A stretch of DNA of 64,000 nucleotides from Nitrospirota bacterium. GTDB lineage: Bacteria; Nitrospirota; Thermodesulfovibrionia; Thermodesulfovibrionales; SM23-35. Of the stretch, positions 7,534 to 14,429 are shown in pieces. The stretch's first letter is position 1; every line of letters starts with the position of its first letter. The notes under the pieces were generated by a model. The model was given only the letters and a program-made list of their open reading frames with translations, was not told the origin of the DNA and searched no databases. Both the position numbers and the translations under genes were made by a program. The stretch spans positions 1 to 64,000 of the forward strand of contig JBFMCL010000012.1 of NCBI GenBank assembly GCA_040754395.1. The letters run 5' to 3'.

Positions 7534-8031
7534 ATGCAGGAATGGTTTGCTTTGTATGTGAAGTCAAAACACGAATTTGTCACTGACAGTGCATTAAAGG
7601 AAAAAAACATCGAGACTTTTCTCCCTTCAATACCAAAGCGAAGACAATGGAAGGACAGGCAAAAAACAGTCGAGTTTCCTCTTTTTCCCGGGTATCTTTT
7701 TGTTCATCTTCAGCCGCGTTCTGATGAATTCATGAAGGTGCTCAAGACAAAAGGGGCGGTCACATTCGTTTCATTAGACTCGGGAGTTCCTACGCCGGTA
7801 AATCATGAGGAATTTTCTTCCCTGAGACTCATGATAGAAAGCGGCAAAGAACTGGACATTTATCCCCATCTCAAGGAGGGAAGCCATATTAGGATCAGGC
7901 GCGGACCCCTCAAGGGAGCTGACGGATTTCTCTTGAAAAAAGAAGCCAATTATATGTTTATCGTCAATATCAATCTCCTTGGCAGAAGCATCGGACTTAA
8001 TATCAGTTCTGATGACGTAGAAGATGCCTGA
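7534..8031 (+). CDS. NusG/RfaH-like transcription antitermination factor
   Basis: This 165-residue NusG paralogue has an N-terminal NGN domain beginning WFALYVKSKHE and including FPLFPGYLFVHL, plus a C-terminal KOW motif (EGSHIRIRRGPLKGADGFLL). Specialised NusG proteins (RfaH, UpxY, LoaP types) sit at the start of long polysaccharide operons and keep RNA polymerase from terminating. That is exactly the position here. The start chosen is ATG 7534, three bases after a strong GAGGGGGA. An upstream in-frame extension to 7423 would cross the sigma-54 promoter and is rejected. Likely targets are the downstream genes, which contain intrinsic terminators (17970 and 48077). Confidence 0.9.
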   Translation: MQEWFALYVKSKHEFVTDSALKEKNIETFLPSIPKRRQWKDRQKTVEFPLFPGYLFVHLQPRSDEFMKVLKTKGAVTFVSLDSGVPTPVNHEEFSSLRLMIESGKELDIYPHLKEGSHIRIRRGPLKGADGFLLKKEANYMFIVNINLLGRSIGLNISSDDVEDA

Positions 8032-8119
8032 TATTTCAGTGCATTCTTTCAGTAACCAACGGTAAATATTTCGTCCAAGTATCATCATTACCTTCTCGGT
8101 ACTGTTTCTGTAACTGAGG

Positions 8120-8135
8120 GGGCGGAGCACCGCCC
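8120..8135 (+). promoter_or_regulatory. GC-rich hairpin between the NusG-like and receiver genes
   Basis: GGGCGG (8120-8125) pairs perfectly with CCGCCC (8130-8135) around AGCA. No T-tract follows, so it is not a standard terminator. It lies just before the receiver gene's ATG and could act as a pause site or block ribosome binding. Confidence 0.35.
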
Positions 8136-8144
8136 GGATACTGT

Positions 8145-8540
8145 ATGGCCAGCACTACCGAAAAACACATGAAAAGGGTTCTGATAATAGATGAAAGCAC
8201 GTTTTCGCGGGTATGTTCCGCACTCCTTGAACTTGAAGGATACAAGACGAAAAGTTTCAGCAGCAGCGAATGCTTGCCCGAAAAGCTCAATTATCAAACT
8301 TTTTGCCTGCTGATAACAAGTTATCCTCTCGATGCCGTCATGCTCGAGAAAGTGAAAACAATTAACCTCCCGACAATCATCCTTACCGACCATGTGGACA
8401 GGGAGATACTGCGCCTTCTTGATAATCTTCCGCAATCATTCTGCATGGTAAAGCCTCTTGACTATGAAAAGTTCAGGTTTCTGGTAAACGAAATAGCGCT
8501 TCAGGGTGTTTCCGGCTTAGAGGGTTATTCTGTTTTCTGA
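8145..8540 (+). CDS. Degenerate (phosphorylation-dead) receiver-domain protein
   Basis: This stand-alone receiver-like protein of 131 residues has strands and helices in CheY order. It keeps an acidic pair (D16, E17), the Thr of LTD (T81) and the conserved Lys in VKPLDYEKF (K103). The phosphoacceptor position, expected in the LLITSYPLD segment, is Ser59 instead of Asp. It is probably not phosphorylated and may act as a constitutive adaptor or partner for the kinase or NtrC-like proteins. No output domain is present. Met9 (8169) is an alternative start that fits the domain edge better. It sits between the antiterminator and export genes, so its role is likely tied to polysaccharide control. 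Confidence 0.75.
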   Translation: MASTTEKHMKRVLIIDESTFSRVCSALLELEGYKTKSFSSSECLPEKLNYQTFCLLITSYPLDAVMLEKVKTINLPTIILTDHVDREILRLLDNLPQSFCMVKPLDYEKFRFLVNEIALQGVSGLEGYSVF

Positions 8541-8575
8541 AATAATTTGTTCACACAAAAAAGGTGTATGAGAAT

Positions 8576-9622
8576 ATGGTCAGATTACTGAGAAATGAAA
8601 TGATACAAAGTCTGCTGGCGCTAACGGCATTTCTTCTCCTGCTGCTTCTTTCTTCCTGTGCGGGACGTGACATACGTCCCGAAGCACTGATCGCGCAGCA
8701 CACCTCTGAGACAAAAACTGAAAGACTGAATGCAGAGATACTCCAGAAAAGCACTGCGTTTCAAAAAATGTCCTCTGCAGCTGATTATATAATCGGTCCT
8801 GAAGATCTACTTGAAATAACCCTCTTTCAGGCAAAGGAACTGGATACTGTAGCGCGTGTCAGCGCTTCGGGTTTCATAAAATTACCCTTGATTGACAAGG
8901 TAGAAGCTTCTGGCCACACCACATCAGAACTTGAGCACATTATTGCCGGAAAATACAAGACGTACCTCTCAGAACCGGTGGTCGGGATATTCATTAAAGA
9001 GTACAGAAGCCAGCAGATTACCGTGCTCGGTTCTGTACAGAAGCCCGGGGTATACTATGTTTCTGGCCAGAGATCCCTTTTGGAGCTTCTTTCTTTGGCC
9101 GGAGGTCTCAGCGGAGATGCGGGTGACATCTGCATAGTCCAGAGAAGCACTCTACCGGATACAGGCGATCAGCAGACAACCAACAATATCGTTGTTGATC
9201 TGGACCAGCTATTGATAAAAGGGCAGATTGCATTCAATATTCCGATGCACGCCGGCGACGTAATTCTCGTTCCGAAGAGCGGTATTTTCTTTGTAGACGG
9301 TGCAGTCAGAAGTCCGGGATCTTTTCCACTGAAGGGGAAAATGACGTTCACACAGGCCATCAGTATTGCTAAGGGGTTGGATATGGATGCAACGAAGTCA
9401 GATATCAAGATATACCGTGATTCCGGAAAGCAGGAAAGAGATGTTATTATTATTGATTATGATGAAATCCTTGAAAGAAAAATCCCGGATGTTGAAATAA
9501 AAGACAAGGATGTTATTATCGTATCGAGCAGCAGTTTCAAAAGATTTCTGGGCGGGCTGGCAGGATATTTCAATTTCGGCTATTTCGGGTTCAGCGGTGT
9601 TCGTCCAGGTATTGGGTTTTAA
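8576..9622 (+). CDS. Wza-type polysaccharide export lipoprotein
   Basis: This is an outer-membrane polysaccharide export protein. The N-terminus is a lipoprotein signal: basic residues, a long Leu run and the lipobox LSSC. The mature part begins with the poly_export domain (DYIIGPEDLLEITLF), followed by SLBB-type segments (QQITVLGSVQKPGVYYV and GIFFVDGAVRSPGSFPL). E. coli Wza forms an octameric channel, and homologues work with a Wzc-type kinase, which is the next gene here. The C-terminus ends FGFSGVRPGIGF after a short hydrophobic stretch. ATG 8576 is chosen; GTG 8564 would add four residues but has no ribosome-binding site. Confidence 0.92.
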   Translation: MVRLLRNEMIQSLLALTAFLLLLLLSSCAGRDIRPEALIAQHTSETKTERLNAEILQKSTAFQKMSSAADYIIGPEDLLEITLFQAKELDTVARVSASGFIKLPLIDKVEASGHTTSELEHIIAGKYKTYLSEPVVGIFIKEYRSQQITVLGSVQKPGVYYVSGQRSLLELLSLAGGLSGDAGDICIVQRSTLPDTGDQQTTNNIVVDLDQLLIKGQIAFNIPMHAGDVILVPKSGIFFVDGAVRSPGSFPLKGKMTFTQAISIAKGLDMDATKSDIKIYRDSGKQERDVIIIDYDEILERKIPDVEIKDKDVIIVSSSSFKRFLGGLAGYFNFGYFGFSGVRPGIGF

Positions 9623-9643
9623 CGACTGCATAAAGGGAAACTT

Positions 9644-11977
9644 ATGGATAACAAATATGAACTGAAACAGTTTGAGCCCAAGGATAGCTCAATTTCCACG
9701 TACATAGAGTATCTCCAAAATAAAGACAAAGAGGAGTTTCATCTGAGGGACTATCTCAATATCATCCTTAAGCGGAAATCGATGGTACTCATTTTCCTGG
9801 TTTCCGTCATTGTCATCACCTTGATATTTTCCCTTCTGAAGATTCCTTTTTACCGGGCAACCGCCGTTCTGAAAATCGAGAGTGAGACCCCGAGAGTCCT
9901 TTCCTTTCAGGGAGTTCAGATCGATGCTCTTGGCGCCAACTATTATCAGACCCAGTATGAAATCCTGAAAAGCAGAAGCCTTGCTGGAAGAGTAATAGCT
10001 AACCTGGAACTGCAGAAGAATGAGAATTTCCTTCCCCCCGCAGACATCCCGACCAGACTGAAAAGGTTCATCTTTGACAATACTGTCGGACTGTTTGTAG
10101 ATTTTTACCGTTTTCTTACCGCACCAAAACCCGAAAAAGAGCCACAAGCAAACAGCAACACCTCAGAGGGACTATATGAAATACCAGATTACATGATAGA
10201 TTCTCTTATCTCACGTATTGTGGTAGCTCCCGTAAAAAACTCCCAGCTCGTTAAAGTGAGTTTCATATCACAGAATCCGGAACTTTCTATGGATGTGACA
10301 AATGCAGTTGCACAGACCTATATAACCTTCGATCTGGAGACCAGAATATATGCCAGCAAAGAAGCAAAAAATTTCCTGCAGTCGCAGATTGAAGTAATGA
10401 AACAGAAAGTGGAGGAATCAGAGCAGACACTTAACGCATATGCGGCAAAAAATGGAATAGTATTTAACAGCAACAATAACAACCTCTATTCACAAAAGCT
10501 GTCCGATATTTCTGCTGCCTTGAACAGCGTTACCACGGAGAGAATTCAGAAAGAGGCGTTATACCGCGAGGTAAAGGACTCCGGACCCAACAATCCAATC
10601 ATACTGAACAACCCTATGATACAGGGTTTGTGGAAACAGCATGCATCGCTTGAAGCAGAATATGATAATCTCTTGAAAATATACACTCCCGAGTACCCGA
10701 AGATGAAGAGTCTCAAAAATCAGATGGATTCTGTAGTTAACAGAATCTCTCAGGAAACCACAAAAATCATCCAATCAGCTGAGCTAGATTACAAGAATGC
10801 ACTGAAAAAGGAAGAAAATCTCACAAGGGCGCTGAATTCTCAAAAACAGCAGGTACTCTCCTTTCAGGGCTCTGCTGCGCAATATGAAGTACTCAAGAGG
10901 GATGTTGACGTGAACAAAGGCTTGTACAACAGCCTCCTTCAACGCCTGAATGAAGTAAGCGTCTCTGCAAGCAACAAAGCTACGAATATCCAGCTTCTTG
11001 ATAAGGCCATCTTGCCCAAATATCCGTTCCAGCCGAATATCCCTTTTAATATCATCCTCTCTATCATCTTCGGTCTCGCGGGCGGAGTCGGTCTCGCATT
11101 TCTGGCCGAGTATTTTGACAGCAGTATCAAAGACACAGATGATATTGAAAGAAAAGCCCGCCTTCCAATCCTCGGTGTTATTCCTGACGTCTATGACGTA
11201 AAGCATGTATCTGTTTCCTCACGGCCAAAAATTATTCATCTGGAGTCGAATCCACCAACTTCTCATACTCCTGTAGTTGTCAACAATAAAAAGGTCAGCC
11301 CGGTGTTGGAAGCGTTCCGTTCAATCGGCGCTTTTATCCTCTTGTCTTCTTCATCGAAGCCTCCGAAAACCATGCTTATTACTGGTCCCGATGCGAAAGT
11401 AGGCAAGACTTCGACCTGTATCAATATCGCCAATGCCTTGCTGGAATCACTCGGGAAAGGTATTATTATTGACGCCGACATGCGAAGGCCTATGCTGCAT
11501 AGTGCGTTCGGCCTCGATAACTCAGTCGGACTTTCCTCTTTTCTTGCTGGTCATGTAGATTTTGATTCTGCTGACAACGGTCTCATCAAGCCTTCGAGCA
11601 TGCGCGGGCTCAGCGTTCTGACTTCAGGTCCCGTGCCACCCAATCCGTCCGAACTTATAGGTTCCACACGCATGCAGGACCTCATTTATGCACTCCAGCC
11701 ATTCTTTGAATTTGTCCTTATCGACTCTCCTCCTGTTATGGGGTTGCCTGATGCGATTTATCTCAGCAAGATTGTTGACGGTACCGTGCTGGTGGTAAAA
11801 GCAAATGAAACCCCGATAAAGGTTCTGCAGGAAACCAAAAAGGTATTTACGGGAATCGATGCAAGGATCCTTGGTGTCGTGCTAAACGGAGTAAAGGAAA
11901 GCGACCTTAAATACGGCTCATATAACTACTATCATTCTGCATACTACTCGTCTTATTTTGGCGACAAGGAAAAGTAG
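9644..11977 (+). CDS. Wzc-type polysaccharide co-polymerase / tyrosine autokinase
   Basis: This 777-residue inner-membrane protein has a Wzz domain with one TM helix near residue 40 and a second near residue 470. A long periplasmic coiled-coil region lies between them, and a cytosolic bacterial tyrosine kinase domain follows. The kinase has Walker A GPDAKVGKTS (K588), Walker A' IIIDADMRRP and Walker B FVLIDSPPV. The last 21 residues hold seven tyrosines (757, 760, 762, 763, 767, 768, 771), the usual autophosphorylation cluster. Cycles of phosphorylation control chain length and export through the Wza-like partner encoded 21 bases upstream. Fusion of both modules in one chain is typical of Gram-negative bacteria. 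Confidence 0.94.
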   Translation: MDNKYELKQFEPKDSSISTYIEYLQNKDKEEFHLRDYLNIILKRKSMVLIFLVSVIVITLIFSLLKIPFYRATAVLKIESETPRVLSFQGVQIDALGANYYQTQYEILKSRSLAGRVIANLELQKNENFLPPADIPTRLKRFIFDNTVGLFVDFYRFLTAPKPEKEPQANSNTSEGLYEIPDYMIDSLISRIVVAPVKNSQLVKVSFISQNPELSMDVTNAVAQTYITFDLETRIYASKEAKNFLQSQIEVMKQKVEESEQTLNAYAAKNGIVFNSNNNNLYSQKLSDISAALNSVTTERIQKEALYREVKDSGPNNPIILNNPMIQGLWKQHASLEAEYDNLLKIYTPEYPKMKSLKNQMDSVVNRISQETTKIIQSAELDYKNALKKEENLTRALNSQKQQVLSFQGSAAQYEVLKRDVDVNKGLYNSLLQRLNEVSVSASNKATNIQLLDKAILPKYPFQPNIPFNIILSIIFGLAGGVGLAFLAEYFDSSIKDTDDIERKARLPILGVIPDVYDVKHVSVSSRPKIIHLESNPPTSHTPVVVNNKKVSPVLEAFRSIGAFILLSSSSKPPKTMLITGPDAKVGKTSTCINIANALLESLGKGIIIDADMRRPMLHSAFGLDNSVGLSSFLAGHVDFDSADNGLIKPSSMRGLSVLTSGPVPPNPSELIGSTRMQDLIYALQPFFEFVLIDSPPVMGLPDAIYLSKIVDGTVLVVKANETPIKVLQETKKVFTGIDARILGVVLNGVKESDLKYGSYNYYHSAYYSSYFGDKEK

Positions 11978-12025
11978 TTTTATCCGGATTACCATTCAAA
12001 TGCATTCGGAAAGACTTGCAGAGAG

Positions 12026-12652
12026 ATGCCCTTCAATGGAAACAGGAAGCATGTTTTTTTTTCTGCTGCCGGCCTTATAAGCAGATTCTATGAGGGTTGC
12101 CCCGTAAACGAAATTTACGATAAGGGCGTACGATATTATGATATCCTGCTCCATCTTCTCGAAAACCCGGACGCTGTCGAAAGCCTTTCAGGCCTTACGA
12201 AAATACCGCCTGAAAAAATCCGTTCTGCCGCATTGAAGATCATTCATCTGCTCATGTTCAATAGAAATCAGAATCCTTATCTCACCCTTGGGTTACCAGA
12301 TCAGGCAACAGCAGCCGATGTCAAGCACAGGTGGAAAAGACTCCTTTTATTGATCCACCCTGACAGGTCACCGTCCTTCAAGGGAAATGAGACAATGACC
12401 CGGAGAATAAATGAGGCATACAGGAACATTGCAAATCTGGGGCCAAATGACGTTCCGAGTTACAGCCATGAAGATCGGAACACCAATGAATCAGCGGCTT
12501 TCACTGCCAGTTATGCTGCAGGGGGGAATATGCATGTCCAATCGCTGCTATCCCGTCATTATAAGTATCTCCGGCATCTTCCGACAATAATTGTCATCAC
12601 CGCCGTCTCGCTGGCTTTCTTGAGCCTACTAATCTTTATCCTGCTGAAATAA
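12026..12652 (+). CDS. Membrane-anchored J-domain protein
   Basis: This 208-residue protein has an unassigned N-terminal helical region (1-80). A J domain follows (about 83-140, NPYLTLGL...) with the HPD tripeptide at 111-113, then a polar linker and a single C-terminal TM helix (188-207, tail anchor). J domains stimulate Hsp70 ATPase, so it would recruit DnaK to the inner membrane. Its position directly after the Wzc-like kinase suggests a role in assembling or controlling the export complex, which is inference. It lacks the Gly/Phe and zinc-finger regions of true DnaJ. No dedicated Hsp70 gene is in the window. Confidence 0.82.
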   Translation: MPFNGNRKHVFFSAAGLISRFYEGCPVNEIYDKGVRYYDILLHLLENPDAVESLSGLTKIPPEKIRSAALKIIHLLMFNRNQNPYLTLGLPDQATAADVKHRWKRLLLLIHPDRSPSFKGNETMTRRINEAYRNIANLGPNDVPSYSHEDRNTNESAAFTASYAAGGNMHVQSLLSRHYKYLRHLPTIIVITAVSLAFLSLLIFILLK

Positions 12653-12664
12653 TTCTCAGAACAT

Positions 12665-13816
12665 ATGGAAATCCCTTTTCACAAGCCGTACATTACTGAA
12701 GACGAAATATCAGGAGTTGTCAATGCACTGAGTTCAGGATGGATAACCATGGGACCAACCACGGTGAATTTCGAAAATACTTTCAGGGAATACATCGGTA
12801 CGAGGAATGCCGTATCAATGAACTCCTGCACCGCCTGTCTTCATCTGGCACTCAAAACAATCGGGCTCAAGGAAAATGATGAGGTTATACTACCCGCCAT
12901 GACTTTCACTGCAACAGCCGAAGTCATCACCTACTTCAGGGCAAAACCCGTACTGGTAGATATAGAAAAGGAAACGGGAAATATCGATTATAGAAATATC
13001 GAGGAACATATTAACGGGAAAACGAAGGCAATTATCCCCGTACATTATGCAGGGCAGCCCTGCGATATGGACGAAATTGCCGCGATAGCCAAAAAATATC
13101 GTCTTTCAGTCATTGAGGATGCTGCACATGCCGTCCCCGCCTGGTACAAAAATAAAAAAATAGGGACACTCTCCGATATGACGTGCTTCAGTTTCTACGC
13201 AACCAAACCGATCACCACAGGTGAGGGTGGCATGGTGACTACCGAAAATGATGAGTGGGCTGACAGGCTCAGAATGCTACGGTTGCATGGAATCTCTCGA
13301 GATGCTTGGAAAAGATATACAAAAGAAGGATCATGGTATTACGAGGTCATGGAGGCAGGATACAAGTATAACCTGACTGACCTCCAGGCAGCTCTCGGTC
13401 TGGCCCAGCTCAGAAAAGCCGACTGGATGTGGCAGAGACGGAAAAACATTGCCGCACTCTATTCAGAAGCTTTTACGCCATGTGATGAGCTCATCACTCC
13501 TTACGTAAAATCTGACAGGAAAAGCTCATGGCACCTGTATGTGATCAAGCTCAATCTTGAGAAACTCAGAATTGACAGGAATCAGTTCATTGAAGAGCTA
13601 AAGAAACGGGGGATACTGACATCTGTCCATTTTATTCCCCTTTACAGGCACCCGTATTACAGGAATGCCCATGGATATTCCCTGAATGGTTTTTCAATGT
13701 CTGAATGGTTTTATGAGAGGGTCATCTCGCTCCCGATCTATCCCGGCATGACAAATGAGGATGTACGATCAGTAACAGATGCTGTGGCAGATATCGCAAA
13801 AAATTTTAGCAATTGA
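12665..13816 (+). CDS. DegT/DnrJ/EryC1-family sugar aminotransferase
   Basis: This 383-residue PLP enzyme converts a 4-keto (or 3-keto) nucleotide sugar to an amino sugar. Visible signatures are the substrate-binding NSCTACLHLAL segment (residues 54-64), the HYAGQPCDM turn, the VIEDAAHA motif whose Asp contacts the PLP ring nitrogen, and the PLP lysine in YATKPITTGEGG. Its stop overlaps the TTG start of the next gene, an initiating sugar transferase. A 4,6-dehydratase follows that. The trio parallels PglE-PglC-PglF of bacillosamine-type pathways, so a UDP-4-amino-4,6-dideoxy-HexNAc product is a fair inference. The acetyltransferase of that pathway is not adjacent. Confidence 0.92.
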   Translation: MEIPFHKPYITEDEISGVVNALSSGWITMGPTTVNFENTFREYIGTRNAVSMNSCTACLHLALKTIGLKENDEVILPAMTFTATAEVITYFRAKPVLVDIEKETGNIDYRNIEEHINGKTKAIIPVHYAGQPCDMDEIAAIAKKYRLSVIEDAAHAVPAWYKNKKIGTLSDMTCFSFYATKPITTGEGGMVTTENDEWADRLRMLRLHGISRDAWKRYTKEGSWYYEVMEAGYKYNLTDLQAALGLAQLRKADWMWQRRKNIAALYSEAFTPCDELITPYVKSDRKSSWHLYVIKLNLEKLRIDRNQFIEELKKRGILTSVHFIPLYRHPYYRNAHGYSLNGFSMSEWFYERVISLPIYPGMTNEDVRSVTDAVADIAKNFSN

Positions 13817-14397
13817 AACGTCTGTTTGATTTTGTTTTTTCCTCTCTTGGCATTATTGTGTTACTGCCTTTATTTGCAGGTATTGCCCTTGCGATAAAAA
13901 TGGACAATGCAGGACCAGTCTTTTTCAGGCAGGAAAGAATCGGCAAAGATTTCAAGGCATTCAGAATTTACAAATTCCGTACCATGGCTCATAATTCCGG
14001 ACAAAATGGACCAAAGATCACGTCCTCACACGACAAGCGTATTACGAGAACAGGGAAATATCTGAGAAGGTACAAACTTGATGAATTGCCGCAGTTATTC
14101 AATGTCCTGAAGGGAGACATGAGTTTTGTAGGGCCAAGGCCTGAAGTTGAGGAATACGTGAATATCTATAAATCAGATTATTCGAGACTGCTCAGGATTC
14201 GTCCGGGGATTACTGATCCGGCGTCGATTCAATATTCCAATGAGGAAACTATCCTAGCATCCGCAGACAACTGGGAAGAGGCATACAAAAAAAAAATTCT
14301 TCCAGAAAAAATCAGGTTGTCTTTGCACTACGTTGATCACCATAACCTCTCAACGGATCTGAAGCTTATCTGTAAAACAATTCTGAAAATAACCTAG
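13813..14397 (+). CDS. Initiating sugar-phosphate transferase (PglC/WcaJ-type)
   Basis: This 194-residue protein transfers a sugar phosphate from a nucleotide sugar to undecaprenyl phosphate, starting each repeat unit. It has one N-terminal hydrophobic helix (FSSLGIIVLLPLFAGIALAI) and the catalytic region with RQERIGKD, YKFRTM, a DELPQLFNVLKGDMSFVGPRP block and a conserved C-terminal part. The compact size matches the monotopic PglC class, not the large WbaP/WcaJ class with extra TM helices. It begins with TTG, overlapping the aminotransferase stop, which suggests both gene coupling and a 4-amino-sugar substrate. It acts on the cytosolic face of the inner membrane. Confidence 0.92.
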   Translation: MKRLFDFVFSSLGIIVLLPLFAGIALAIKMDNAGPVFFRQERIGKDFKAFRIYKFRTMAHNSGQNGPKITSSHDKRITRTGKYLRRYKLDELPQLFNVLKGDMSFVGPRPEVEEYVNIYKSDYSRLLRIRPGITDPASIQYSNEETILASADNWEEAYKKKILPEKIRLSLHYVDHHNLSTDLKLICKTILKIT

Positions 14398-14429
14398 AAG
14401 AAATTTAGACAAATCAGGATCAGGGAAAG

